A stretch of DNA of 64,000 nt from Nitzschia sp. pyKryTriq1 (GCA_956465555.1 OY101121.1:1946722-2010721); one strand, 5' to 3'. Positions 10,646-21,817 are shown, counted from the stretch's first letter. Numbers and translations are program-made. Notes: generated from the sequence alone by a model not told the origin.

Positions 10646-12116
10646 TTACATGATGGAACACGGCGAGCCATTGTACGCCTTGTTCAGTTTCTTTATACTG
10701 ATCCAGGGCTTGATTTTCTTCCGTAGCGGATTCCATTGTGGTTGCTCTTGATTAAGGCGCCCTTGAATATAAGCAAGAAAACCTTTCCAATCTACAACCG
10801 GGTCTGGGACGGCACTGTAGTCCGTCCCAAACAGCAATACACAGAAATCTCGAAGTTCCCCTTTGGTCAGGGGTCGCTCGTCGATCAGGTCGAAAAGGCG
10901 GTCGTGATAGCCCAATTCTCGACATCTGTGCATCGGTAGGGCGTAATTCAACCACGGATTTTGTGTCTGTACTTCTTTTGATTCTCCATAAAAGTCATCA
11001 ATCACTTCCAGACTGAGCTCCAGCATCCCATCAAGTTGATTGTAAAAGTTGGTAACATTTTCTTCGTCCGTGCATAATCGAATGACAAGCCAGATCGGTA
11101 GCCCTTCCAAACTACGTAGCGCCCGAATAAACTCTTGTGTAATCTCCTCCCCTCCATATCCTTGGTCATCTGTCGGCAAACCGTCCGTTGCAAGGATCAC
11201 TGCGACCTGTAGATACAGTAGTACAAACACGGGTGGATAGGTTGAGACCACAAGGTACACGAGAAGCCCTGTTGCCATGCCCAGTGGATTGAAACTTACT
11301 CTTTTCCCCGTCCTTTGAAGCGTAGGCAGCATCTGCCTTATTTCAGCTTGAATATCCCAGATGTGTTCTGTCAAAGGTGTTACGCCATCCGGCCTGGTTC
11401 TCGTCATTATCAACCTTGCTTGACGGATATCGTTCTCTACATTCGTCCCGTCCCTTCCTACAGAAAATTCTTGGCGTCCAACACTGGCTCCAGGATCGTT
11501 GAGCAATCGAAAACGAGTATACGAATTTAGTACGGCCGCCATCTGTGAATGATAAATGACAGTGTCTTGAATTTCTTCCCATCTCGACACTGGCAGCATC
11601 GTAATCTTTCCATCGGCGTTGTTGACTCTATGGCCATCTCCAATTTGCATTGACCCAGAGTTATCTACGACCCAAATCCGTTGATCAAAAGACTGTGCAT
11701 TTTCTGCCAACGCCTTGGCCAAACCCAAACTGAAGCCCTGTTCGATCAAGATCGTCACGTGCTCTGCAAGAATAGGAACAAGGTGAATAGATGAATCATC
11801 ATCATCATCATCACAGACAGAATAATTTGTGGTAAGCGATGAACGGAGTTTGAATTCTTCCCTCTATCTAACTCCATAAATAGAAAAACATACCCTGCGT
11901 GAGTTCTCTTGAGGCAATCTGCAGATTTTGTTCCTGTTGCGGATCATTTGGTCCACTCAAGGTGTATCCCGCAGTGCTGGTAACATCGCTCATCAAACCG
12001 GGAAAACCCGGCTGTTGATAAGGATTGTCAGGGACGCCGGCACCGAGGTTCGTTCCACTTTGTTGACGATAGTCCCCATAATCCTGAGGAGCATAGCTCA
12101 TTCCAATATTGTCCAT
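10646..12116 (-). CDS. von Willebrand factor A domain protein
   Basis: Three exons are inferred: 12116-11894, 11763-11300 and 11206-10646, giving about 415 residues. Residues 1-75 are Gly/Pro/Gln/Tyr-rich (YQQPGFPGLMSDV). The vWA domain follows: the MIDAS motif is RIWVVDNSGSM, and the strand AVILATDGLPTDD comes after the second intron. These domains bind a metal-coordinated ligand and usually mediate protein contacts. The second intron is 93 bp with no stop, so the unspliced transcript also stays open. Canonical gtaagt donor and ctacag acceptor, plus restoration of KRVAVILATDG, favour splicing. It is convergent with the MYST gene, with a 95 bp gap. Partner and function are unknown. Confidence 0.75.
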
Positions 12117-13032
12117 GCTGTTGTTCTAGTCTCCTCGTTGCTCCGGTTCTGTTGTGAATTCAGGCGCTTAAAACGATCCAAAAGACAAAGGAAAATCCGA
12201 CGACGTGCGATTCTCCAATCAATCAATAAATCAATCAATCCCGCTGACAGACTTTACCACCTATTGTGATTTAAAACTTGAATGCAGTTGAGAAGAAATG
12301 AAAACTGCAAGTATAGTCCAAGCTGTGTTGCCTGACTGCAAGCGTATCTTCGCACACAATAAGTTCTTCACAAGAGCAAGAGATACTGCATTGCGTTGAT
12401 GAAGTTCATCCACATAAAGAACTTTCTGTTCTTCCGTTATTATTGACACGCAAAAGCAGCAGTTGAGTTCTGAAAAATTTCAAAACGCGCCGGACAGCTC
12501 GAGACGCACACCCGCGAAAGGATTCTGTGCTGGTCGACTCATACGACTGCTTAGAGACCAGGAGTCAGTCCGTCAGCGGTCAGCGGAGTCAGGAGTCAGG
12601 GGAGTCGTCGTCGTCGTCGTCGTAGTCGGTCGAGATGAGAGATCCGATGACGGGAGACGTGCTGCCCGATGGCAACTTGAGACTCTAGTAGTAGTAGAGA
12701 CGTTTGTTCCATAGCTGTACTACTACTCTCTACTAGCTTGAGTAGCTATCGGTACTACTCTACTAGACGAAGAACGAAAGAAGTAGGATAAGCCGCAATT
12801 GACGCCACCGTATCCTTAGTAGGCGGCGGGAGGTAGCCCCGGCAGTCAGAGTAGAATGGGTGGAGATGCTACCAGATAGCATACTCTACTACTAGCTAGT
12901 CCGCACTTCTCTCTACTACTACTAGTAGTAACTCGTCAAGAGTCTATTCGCATTCCAATAAATATTCTACTTAAAGTAAGCCGCAATGATGATCCACAAT
13001 CTTAAAGTACTGGCTCTCCCTCTATTCTAAAA
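12117..13032. other. Intergenic, no supported gene
   Basis: Contains a GTC run at about 12600-12625 and a TAG/AGAG cluster at about 12680-12960. I found no supported frame or RNA gene. Confidence 0.55.
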
Positions 13033-13815
13033 CTACACCGTTCGTCGATGAATCAGCTCTGGCCGATGTTCCTGTAAAATTCGATCCAACACGTGGGCAT
13101 GCGCCTTGGAATACTCTGGATCGGCTCGCACATAGATTGGCTGGGTGCGATCGTCGACCCAATGTACATGGTGTTCCGCCAAATCAGTGTGCTCTTTGGC
13201 ATGCTCGTCTTCATGATCGTTCAAATGCCACCCTCGTGTCGTCTGCACAAAATCGCGGGCAAAATCTTCTGAAATCGACAAGCAGCCCCGTAACATCACG
13301 TCGACATAAGTCTGAGCAATCGGACAATCTCCCGAAGCTCGCCCTGGTTCTTGTTGAACGTAGACCCAGATGGTGGCACCACTGTTCGCAGTGGCCGCTG
13401 CTGCCGGTGCGGAGAGTAGCTCGGTCGTCTCCTCACCACTGCCATCACCATAGGATAAATATTCTATATCGTCATGGGCAATGGGTACACGATCGTACCC
13501 CAGTTCACGAAGATCAAACTGAGCCAGCTCTTCGTCGTCGACCGGAATCAGAACGCCTACGCACTCGGCTTGGGGGCGCACCCGAATTCCCATGAATGTC
13601 GCCCCGCCTGCCGGAAACGGCAACGACCAAATGCGTTCCAGACCCCGCACCCTAGCGGGAATGGCGGACCTCCCCGCCAAAGTGGGCGCCGTCGCGGCGC
13701 GAGATGCGGAACAAATCAGAGAGCCGTATCCGAAAATGTAATGAGAAAAGGAACTAGACGCTGCTGCTGCTGCTGCTGCTGGAGAAGAGGAGAGCATGGT
13801 TCTGCTTGTGGACAT
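13033..13815 (-). CDS. Gamma-glutamylcyclotransferase-like (AIG2/ChaC fold) protein
   Basis: Single exon, about 260 residues from ATG 13815. The family signature FGYGSLI lies near residues 25-31 after an Ala/Ser-rich leader. A conserved Glu sits in FDLRELGYDRV, at the place of the general acid/base of cyclotransferases, after GVLIPVDDEEL. The rest (WVYVQQEP, AQTYVDVMLRGC, YSKAHAHVLDRIL) fits this superfamily. These enzymes release 5-oxoproline from gamma-glutamyl compounds such as glutathione. The His/Asp/Glu-rich insert near 205-225 is unusual. Specific substrate cannot be read from sequence. There is no obvious targeting signal. Confidence 0.75.
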   Translation of the reverse strand: MSTSRTMLSSSPAAAAAAASSSFSHYIFGYGSLICSASRAATAPTLAGRSAIPARVRGLERIWSLPFPAGGATFMGIRVRPQAECVGVLIPVDDEELAQFDLRELGYDRVPIAHDDIEYLSYGDGSGEETTELLSAPAAAATANSGATIWVYVQQEPGRASGDCPIAQTYVDVMLRGCLSISEDFARDFVQTTRGWHLNDHEDEHAKEHTDLAEHHVHWVDDRTQPIYVRADPEYSKAHAHVLDRILQEHRPELIHRRTV

Positions 13816-14094
13816 AAATATATTATTGTAGAACACAAGTATGAAACTGCCTTTCTGGATCAATGGAAAGGTAATTCCAAATCAATGACCACGCGGTTTC
13901 AACTCTTGGATGCCTCCCACCAGTCAATCGTATTCTCTATCTCTCGTGAGGGAACAAGAGAAACAAAACAGAAGAGCAGCGAAGTACAGTGCCGGTAGGG
14001 GTAGTGACAACAGAGTGTCCGCAATGAAAGAAACGAGAGAATGGAGGATGCGACATGCGACATGCGACGAGAAGCGAGAAAACAGAGAGCATCG

Positions 14095-14292
14095 TCACGC
14101 TTTCATAATACCGTATGTAATGGTCGGTGAGGTCGGTGGAGGCAATTCAATCGTGCCACGATCAGTCCCTCGAAACATCCGTTCCAATTTCCAATGTCCG
14201 TTAAACAGACGTTCGTGGACCCGGCGCGCCAAATTGAAAGTCGTCGCCAATGCCTGATAATAACTGATGAAAAAATGGGGCACGACGACCAT
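14095..14292 (-). CDS. Small hypothetical protein, 65 residues
   Basis: An ATG-initiated frame on the minus strand codes VVVPHFFISYYQALATTFNL followed by a basic, amphipathic HERLFNGHWKLERMF segment and a Pro/Thr end. Composition looks protein-like rather than repeat-derived, with a purine-independent start just after a GTACCGGTACC cluster. No family is recognised. It lies alone between two divergent genes. It could equally be a chance frame in a promoter region. Confidence 0.3.
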   Translation of the reverse strand: MVVVPHFFISYYQALATTFNLARRVHERLFNGHWKLERMFRGTDRGTIELPPPTSPTITYGIMKA

Positions 14293-14427
14293 GATACCGG
14301 TACCGGTACCTGTATGATGAATGATGACACAAACCAGAAGCAACAATAATCGGGTGCATCACTCGATTGTTATTGTTATAGTCGTATCAACGCCGTAGTT
14401 GACCTTCACTACGAGGCAACAACAAGT

Positions 14428-16184
14428 ATGGAGCCTTCGCCGGAACCCGAAAATCTGCAGTCTTCTCCTTGGTTGCTGGGGAATTTGCGTTCTCTGTCGC
14501 CGACAATCGCTTTCATTATTGTATCCTTTAGTTTGGGAGAGTTGGTACGTGGAAGGCTTCCTTTTTTATTAATGTAACATGGGTAATACAGTACGAGTAT
14601 CCACATATTCTTGCTATTTCGAACGATACTGACTGGCTCACTCTTGTATGTTGTTGGGGATCTACTATCTTTTCGCTCTCTTGCTCTCTTCCACCAGGGC
14701 GATGGTTTGAATATTTTTCAAGGGATCTATTTGGTCGGAATCGGTTGGAATGAGGGAAGCGTTGGAACGGCATTGTCCCTCATGGGATTCACAGCCTTGG
14801 TGATGCAGACATTTGCTGGAGATATTATTGATAAGACGACAGTAGATCGAAGATACTTTTTGACCACGGCCAGTATCCTCACAGCGTTGTCGGCTTCGAC
14901 GATTTTCTTTGTAAGAGAAGGCAACCAAGACCATCAACTGATTTTCATCTCCAAAATCATCGAAGGGATATCATCTTCTTTTATAGGTCCATGTCTGGCA
15001 GCGTTGACACTGGCGACATTTGGACCTCACCACTTTGATTCTTGCATGGCCTCGAACATTTTGTGGGGACATATTGGCTCCATTGCAGCTGCTGGGATTG
15101 CTGGCATTGTTGCGTACGTCATGTATCCTGATATCAAGCTTTGCTTTTTGGTCATCAGTGCGGCCGCTTTGGGCGCAGTTTTGTTCGTACAATATCTGCC
15201 GGAAGGAGATCGTCAAATGGGCCGTGGGTTTAAAGGACGTGTGGCTATGGACGAGTACGGACACATGGAGAAACTCATTGACGACAACACGATTCATCAC
15301 AATCAACATCATGCAGCAGCAGTACAAACGAATGATGATGTGGAGCAAAGCAATATTGGGACGGTAGATGACGAAAGCTCCGTTCCACCCACCGCATCGA
15401 CATACTGGGAGGTTATTTCCAACCGCAGATCCTTTGTATTGTGTTTGACTGGATTATTTTTCCATTTTGCGAATGCCAATGTTTTGTTGGTCTTGGGGGA
15501 ACTAATGGGTGATAACGAGGATGGCGATGGACCCAGCCGTGCGGCCATTCCTTTAATCGCTGGTGCCATTGTCTTGGCCCAATTGACAATGGCGATTGCC
15601 ACGTGGTTGGGAAAGCGATTTACTCATGTTGGTGTGGGGCGCAAGCCCTTGTTCATGGCTGGACTCGTGACACTTCCGGTCCGATGCGCCTTGATTATAT
15701 ACTGGAAGGATGCTGGTTCGTCTTATCTCTTGTCGACCCAAATCTTGGACGGCTTGGGTGGAGGATTCTTTGGACTACTCCATCCTTACCTTGTGGCTGA
15801 TATTACTTTCGGGACGGGGCGATTCAATCTATTGAGCAAGTAAAAATGAATGGTTCACTCATAATCTTGTATTTCTTTCTTTCTCACACGTTTGTTTTTG
15901 TAACAGTGGGACTCACGGCGTCCATGTTTGGAATGGGAGCAACGCTGTCCAACTTTTTGGGTCAACATGTGGTGGAGAAGTATGGTCACGTGGCGAGTTT
16001 ATCGGGATCGTTGGTGTTGTCTGTTATTCCTATTCTGATTTTTGGGCTGTTCATGCCCGAAACTTTGGGGGATCGAGATGCGAAGAAAGGTGGAGAATCT
16101 TCCTCCTCATCGTCGTCTGTAGCGACCGAGGACAGTGAGAAAGCCAACGTTACTACCGGAACTGCCTACGTGGAAATGGACTAG
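14428..16184 (+). CDS. Major facilitator superfamily transporter
   Basis: Three exons are inferred: 14428-14544, 14698-15835 and 15907-16184, giving about 510 residues. The spliced protein has roughly twelve hydrophobic segments. Segments include PTIAFIIVSFSLGE, ALSLMGFTALVMQTFAGDII, SIAAAGIAGIVAYVM and VLSVIPILIFGLFMPETLG. A central hydrophilic loop carries HHNQHHAAAV. The first exon ends in LGEL and joins to GDGLNIFQGIYLVG. The second intron uses a GC donor (gcaagt) with acceptor gtaacag. This joins GTGRFNLL to MGLTASMFGMGATLSN, a typical motif of this MFS group; any GT donor nearby gives the wrong frame. Substrate is not known. It probably acts at the plasma membrane or an internal membrane. 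Confidence 0.8.
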
Positions 16185-16417
16185 AATCAGTGGGGGCTAT
16201 GGTATGCGAGAAGACACGAAACATGAAAGACGAAACACGAAACGGAGCAAGAAGAACAACAATGACGATGAGGGGAACAACGTCACGTTCCCTTTCATTT
16301 TACTTTTGTACCAGGACGATATAGTGTGTAATGGGTTGTGAATCATGACTGACTGTTGTAATAATATGGACTATTGTAGCAACTTCTTCTTGTTTATTCG
16401 TATCTGAAATAATCCTA

Positions 16418-17638
16418 TCATTGCGGTGTTGCCAAGCCATTGATCGACAGTAACGTCACGTCATATTGCAGCGTCGCATCAGGTGGAATTCCTCGTCGCG
16501 GCAGCCCCGTCGATCCATAGGCAAGGACTGGCGGCACCAAGAGCCGTCGACGCTCACCAACACACATATTCAGCAATCCTACATCCCATCCGGGTGGAAA
16601 TTGCCCAAACGGCTGTTTGCCCAGAACGAAAAAGAGTGATACATCGTTGGCGCGTCCCGGAATGCCCTCCCCGTTAATTTTGACGGCAGATCCATCAAAG
16701 ACGGCACCCGTATCCACAACGGTACCAAGATAGCTGATTTCTAACAAGTCATCTGTTTGGGCTCCTCGGTTGCAGATTTTGGGGGGAATCAGTTGGGAGA
16801 CCGTGAGACGTTGATCATCTTGTCCCGTCACACTCTTACCCCGTCGAACAGATCCATCCGTTTTACGTTGGGTGGTATCCCCAGCTGGTGCGACTTGGGT
16901 CGTGACTTCTCCTCCTTCAGTAGATAGATTACTAAGTTTGTTTCGAAAAATGGCTGGATCTCGAAATCGCAATTCCAGATCCTCTCCCGCTCGTACCGCA
17001 CGGGATACCAAAATGGCAACCCCGGCAGCATCAGTTCGCTCTGCCGTTTGACCATTGACCGCAACAACTACCCAATCTTTTTGAATTCCCAGACGTTCCG
17101 CCACTGATCCCGGGGCTACCGATTTGACATAGACGCGCCGGTTGGTACGAAATTCTACCTCAGCCAACTCCAAGCCCAAACCTTTCGAAACTTGATCTTT
17201 GGAAATGGAAATGACAAGTTCATCCGATGGTGTGGCTGTTTTTTGCACATCGGTAAAGGTCGATGTGGACGGCTTGTCTCCTGACCACCAGTTGTCACCA
17301 AAATTATCAGATTCATCCGTGACGATCGCTTGAGCCGAAGCCAAGGGAAGCGCCACCATCATGGAGGCTCCTCCTCCACCCAGAAGCAGCAAATTGCGCA
17401 ACGCCGATCGTCGATTTTCAAATTTGGGTAGTGATGCACCGCTACCATCATCATCATCATCATCTGTGTTGAATGCATCGTAGAGTCTACTACAGCTGTG
17501 TGCCAAAGAGCAGACCTCTTGTGCTCTTGTCGAACAATGGTGCCGTGGTAAATGAAGTGTTTGAAAGGACCGCGCAGTGGGTGGAGCCAGAACACCTAAC
17601 ATCAATAAAGGCTGCACGCTCCGAGCGAACGACTTCAT
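16418..17638 (-). CDS. PDZ-FKBP peptidyl-prolyl isomerase, likely thylakoid lumen
   Basis: Single exon, about 406 residues from ATG 17638. Order of parts: a signal peptide (MKSFARSVQPLLMLGVLAPP) ending in TARSF, a transit-like stretch, then a second hydrophobic leader. That second leader begins NRRSALRNLLLLGGGG and ends ASAQA, as a twin-arginine lumenal signal would. A PDZ domain spans about 145-235 (GLGLELAEVEF ... VKSVAPGSVAERLGI ... VVVAVNGQTAE). An FKBP domain forms the C-terminus (LLEISYLGTVVDTGAVFD ... FPPGWDVGLLNMCVGERRRL ... YGSTGLPRRGIPPDATL). It should catalyse cis-trans prolyl isomerisation of lumenal proteins, with the PDZ binding substrate C-termini. Localisation is inferred from the leader. 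Confidence 0.82.
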   Translation of the reverse strand: MKSFARSVQPLLMLGVLAPPTARSFQTLHLPRHHCSTRAQEVCSLAHSCSRLYDAFNTDDDDDDGSGASLPKFENRRSALRNLLLLGGGGASMMVALPLASAQAIVTDESDNFGDNWWSGDKPSTSTFTDVQKTATPSDELVISISKDQVSKGLGLELAEVEFRTNRRVYVKSVAPGSVAERLGIQKDWVVVAVNGQTAERTDAAGVAILVSRAVRAGEDLELRFRDPAIFRNKLSNLSTEGGEVTTQVAPAGDTTQRKTDGSVRRGKSVTGQDDQRLTVSQLIPPKICNRGAQTDDLLEISYLGTVVDTGAVFDGSAVKINGEGIPGRANDVSLFFVLGKQPFGQFPPGWDVGLLNMCVGERRRLLVPPVLAYGSTGLPRRGIPPDATLQYDVTLLSINGLATPQ

Positions 17639-18352
17639 GATCGTTACAGTGTGTACTTCGCGCAACAAGCTGAACTAGTAGAAACAACAACGATGACGAC
17701 GACGAAGAGGATTATTGCAGCAACAATGAGAAAGATGCGTAGAGCTATCTGTCGGATTGTGGATTGGATCCTCTCATCATCTGTCGTCTTGTTGTCACGT
17801 CATCGCGACGAGATGCGAGATGCGAGATGCGAGATCCATACCGGTACCGCGGTACGCAGTAGAAGATCCGCATTTTTTGTTGGATCCACGATCGATGGAT
17901 GCGGGATTTGAGGATGGGACGGATGGGCGGGCTATTGTAGGGACGGCGGGAGGGAGGCGCGTCAGCCGTGACGTCATCGTTCACCGGAATTCATTCGTTA
18001 TTCGACGATTTGTATCTCGTACGTCCCTGGTACGTACCGTACCTGGTACCGTACGTACTCGTGTTCCCTTCAACTAACTAACGGCTGGATGGACTCCTCC
18101 GACTTCAATGACAGGCAGAATTTGCGTTTTTGAATTTGGGCGGAAGAAGAGTTCCGAAACACGCGCAACGTGATGATCGTCATCGCTTTTCTTTGCTGGA
18201 GATTGATAGCAAACGAATTGATACCGTACTGGTACTGTAGCTGCTCTGCCTCTCTTGCCAGACTATTTACTGTGCAAGTACTTTCCAAATTGGTCGACTG
18301 ACTCTACTAATCAGTAGTAGTAGCGAAGAGGTAACTTGACGACTCAACAACA
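17639..18352. other. Divergent promoter region
   Basis: Lies between the FKBP and SppA genes. It holds a short GAGATGC tandem run near 17815-17835 and GTAC-rich palindromes near 17838-17856 and 18018-18060 (for example GGTACGTACCGTACC). No gene is supported. Confidence 0.5.
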
Positions 18353-20891
18353 ATGAGCGAAGTACCGCCGCCCACCCCCAAGCCTACCCCCATCGCCACG
18401 CCAGTTCCAGCAGCGACGCCCTCCTCCTCGCCGGCATGGACGATGAAGACTCCAGGTCGATGGCTTCTCGAGGCCGTCCAGCGGCGTCCAATTCGTAGTG
18501 TCTTTCTCCTGGGCGCCGTGGCCGGAATGACAGTTTCGAGTTACCAAGAACGTAAGCAACGAAAGCAAGAGGAAGCTGAAGATGCCAAGGCAAAGAAAGT
18601 ATTGGTGTTGCCTTTCTACAAGATGAAACTGGTGGAAGAAACCAAATCGAACCCTCTCAGTTCCTTGTTGTCAAACCCTCCAAGCAGTAGTGGAGACAAG
18701 ACGGTCGAAATGAGTATTGATCAAGTGGTCGGTTTGATTCACAAGGCCTCAGAAGATCCTCAGATTGTTGCCTTGTACGGAGTTTTGGGGCACGGCAGTG
18801 GATTCTCAACTGGAGGCTGGGCGCACATGGAAGAGTTGCGAAATGCCTTGTTGGTCTTTCAACAATCGCATCGTCGGCACAAGGAACCGAATCGGTATTA
18901 CTCCAACACAAACGAAGCAGCCCCCCAGCCGAAACCCATGTACTTGTACACCAATACCTTTTCCAATCCGACTCCAAATGGTGGGGCCGATATGAAAGAT
19001 TACTACTTGGCATCGGCGTTCACGCATTTGCATTTGCAGCCCCAAGGCGATTTGAACTTGTTTGGACTGCATGCGACCAATACCTTTTATAGGGATTTCC
19101 TCGCCAAGTATGGCATTACAGTGCATGTGTGGAAGCACGGCAAGTATAAGAATTTTGCCAATCAGTTCACGCACTCCTCCTATGATGCAGCGCACGCCGA
19201 AAATGTCTCCAAGGTATTGGTGGGAATTCATCAACATATCTGCAGTGGCATGTACAAGGCGCGATATGAAAAACTCAAAGACTACGAATACTCCACCTTT
19301 TGGAAGATGGTGCATCAAGCTGGAAGTTTGCCCGCGAGAATGGCACAACGAATTGGATTTATTGATTTCGTACCGCCCTTGAATCCTCTGGACGATTTGC
19401 TCTCCTACCGACGAGAGGTGAATGACGACGACGTCGACGGAAAGAAGAAAAAGAATCCCAACGAGAAGGAAGTCTTGGAGGCCAAGTGGACTCCCTTGGA
19501 CGGTAGTGGCAGTGGTCCGATGACCGACTTGCATCATTTTCCGGCCACCAAACCAATTTCTATTATGGAATACGCCCGTAGAACGAAAGAAAAGGAAAGT
19601 CAAAAGGAACAAGAGTGGAACGTATATGAACGAATCCAAAAACTTCCTGCTGGAATGCGATCCATGTTGGGACTCGTGGGATTGGCCGCGCCCTTTTACA
19701 ATATGGACAAGGTACGTAAGAAGGTTGCTTCGACGATGAGCAATTTTGCCAGTCGTGTGCTAGCATGAATATCATTTCACCGGTTGTCTGATGTTTGCTG
19801 TCATTATTATTTGGTAGTCCGAGTTTGACGAGGCGGAAGCGAAGGGACGGACGGAACAAATTGCAGTGTTGAAGATTGGGGGTCCTATCACTGATGCTAC
19901 GGCTCGCAAACTGGAACGACCCCTACGACAACTCAAAAAGGCGAAGGACAAAGTCAAGGCTGTGATTATTCGCGTCGACTCTCCAGGTGGCTCCATCACG
20001 GCCTGCGAGACGATTCATCAGCAGCTGCAAGATCTGCCCCAAAAAGTGGTAGTGAGCTTTGGCAATGTCAGTGCGAGCGGTGGATACTACATTAGCGCCA
20101 ATAGCGAACGTATCTTTGCCTCGCCCACTACTATTACGGGGTCGATTGGGGTCGTCATGTTGCGAGCGGATTTACGAGGACTCGCCGATCAATGGGGCAT
20201 CAATTTCGATTCCATCCCCACTAGCGAACTATCTGGAAGTTTTGATCCGTTTTATCCCATGAATGGACGCATGAAGGAAAACTTTGCAAATTTCGCGGAT
20301 CGAGCCTATTTGCATTTCAAAAGTCTAGTGAGTAAGGGTCGTGGAATGGGCATGGAACAAGTTGAAACGGTAGCACAAGGTCGGGTCTGGACGGGAGAAC
20401 AAGCCATGAAAATCGGCTTGGTTGATGAACTTGGTGGCTTGGATCGAGCCATTGCTTACTGTCAACGGAATTTCACAGAAAGTGGTCGAGCTAAAGTCGT
20501 AGCTTGGCCACCTAAGAAGAGCCTCTTTCAAGCTTGGGTGGATGCTCGTCGACAACGATTTGGAGACGAAGACGAGGATGAGGATTCGTTGGACAACTTG
20601 GATGTTCCAAGTATGCTCGAAGTAGCTTTGGCAAGCCTAGGCGGTGATTCCTTGGGGCTTCGACGATTACTTTCGGTAGACGAGTCGTCAACAGGGGTGG
20701 CAGACCGACCTGCTGGCAAGGATAGTGCCATTTCGTCGCTGGAAAGCTTGGTGCGAGAAGGCCGGTTGCCTATGGCCATGTCTGGGTTAATGTTAAGTGT
20801 GGATGAGAATGCGGCCATTCGGTGTCTGCTGGAAGAGCACGACGTTCCGGATGTACTCACCAGTTTGCCACCGGGATTTTGGGAAGGCTAA
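18353..20891 (+). CDS. sppA: Signal peptide peptidase SppA, family S49
   Basis: Exons 18353-19711 and 19818-20891 (donor ggtacgtaag, acceptor ttggtag) give about 810 residues. A membrane segment lies near 58-75 (IRSVFLLGAVAGMTVSSY). The protein has the tandem two-domain S49 layout of long SppA. The N-terminal domain holds the general base Lys in HGKYKNFAN. The C-terminal domain holds IRVDSPGGSITACE and the nucleophile Ser in VSASGGYYIS, followed by TGSIGVV. These proteases form membrane-bound tetramers that degrade cleaved signal peptides; plant SppA is a thylakoid membrane enzyme. No clear plastid leader is visible here, so location is open. The C-terminal tail of about 150 residues is acidic and variable. 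Confidence 0.9.
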
Positions 20892-21154
20892 GAGAGATTA
20901 CCGTTGTATACTTTGCATTATGGGATGAATCATCCTTGCTCTGAAATAACATGAAAGATACTCTAGACTTTCACTATGGCCAGTTACAAGTATTATTATG
21001 CGAAGTATAGTTAGTGTCAAAGATAAAAGACGCTCTACTCTCTGTCTAGTAGAGTAGAGACTACGGCCAGTAACATGAAGTATTTATTACCAAGGATTAT
21101 ACTAATTGGATACAAATATTATTCATTGTAGATTTACTGTCGAGGTACAGCTTT
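20892..21154. other. Short intergenic, AT-rich
   Basis: Contains a small TAG/AGAG run near 21030-21065. Nothing else is seen. Confidence 0.5.
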
Positions 21155-21247
21155 GGGAACGACCATACCAGCATGACAGCACCACATCCCGTCCGCTCTG
21201 TGAAGTTAAGCATGCTCGGGCTCGGTCAGTACTACGGGTAGTAGACC
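21155..21247 (+). rRNA. 5S rRNA-like, 5' portion only
   Basis: Ninety-three bases match a eukaryotic 5S rRNA from the first base of helix I: GGGAACGACCATACC, then CACATCCCGTCCG, then GTGAAGTTAAGC, then GGTCAGTACTACGGG. The internal Pol III elements (A box near AGTTAAGC, C-box region to GACC) are present. After GACC the sequence departs from 5S, and no typical helix I 3' strand or T-run follows. The missing 26 bases resemble those at 22940-22965. This is a truncated or split 5S gene rather than a normal copy. Confidence 0.75.
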
Positions 21248-21637
21248 TTTATGTATGTAGAATCAGTACCAGGAGGGTCATGCACCGCTGTTGCAGGGCT
21301 CACTTATGAGATGCACCCCGTTGCACCCCCTGCACATCAACCAAAATTTACTCCCACGACTGCCTGTGTCTCCTTTACAAGATTCATTGGACTAAACATA
21401 GTTGTATCGTGAGCACCATACAATGCCTACATACGCACTGTATGGTATCCACCATACAACGTATCGCAGTTGGCTGTATGGTTGGCACCATACATGATTA
21501 GGACCAGTGCCAAATGCACACGAGTCCTACCAGTCCAATTTACAAGCACCAGTCCTTTTCTTACTGTATCAGTAGGACCGGTGCCAGACCACTCTTTTTC
21601 ACGAAACCACCTACGTACGTAGAATAAGCGTGGATGT
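21248..21637. other. Palindrome-rich stretch after the 5S portion
   Basis: Contains repeated ACCATACA / TGTATGGT inverted pairs at about 21413-21505. Repeated ACCAGT.CC / GGACCGGTGCC words occupy about 21505-21590. The palindromes could form stems. No coding or known RNA family is recognised. Confidence 0.45.
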
Positions 21638-21817
21638 AGTTTCGGGTTTCCGCGCGCAGATCACCGAAACGCCCAGCAGACTAGTTTCGGGTTTCCGCGC
21701 GCAGATCACCGAAACGCCCAGCAGACTAGTTTCGGGTTTCCGCGCGCAGATCACCGAAACGCCCAGCAGACTAGTTTCGGGTTTCCGCGCGCAGATCACC
21801 GAAACGCCCAGAAGACT
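21638..21817. repeat. Four tandem copies of a 45 bp unit
   Basis: Units at 21638-21682, 21683-21727, 21728-21772 and 21773-21817 are almost identical; the last differs by a single base near its end (CAGAAGACT). Each begins AGTTTCGGGTTTCC, contains the palindrome GCGCGC, and has an internal TTTCGG/CCGAAA inverted pair. Because 45 is a multiple of three, both strands stay open across it, giving VSGFRAQITETPSRL on plus and SLLGVSVICARKPET on minus. I see no proof that either is translated. Confidence 0.9.

Noticed and set aside
21638-21817. CRISPR-like array from the 45 bp repeats
   Set aside because: The units are directly adjacent with no spacers, and the genome is eukaryotic; it is a plain tandem repeat.
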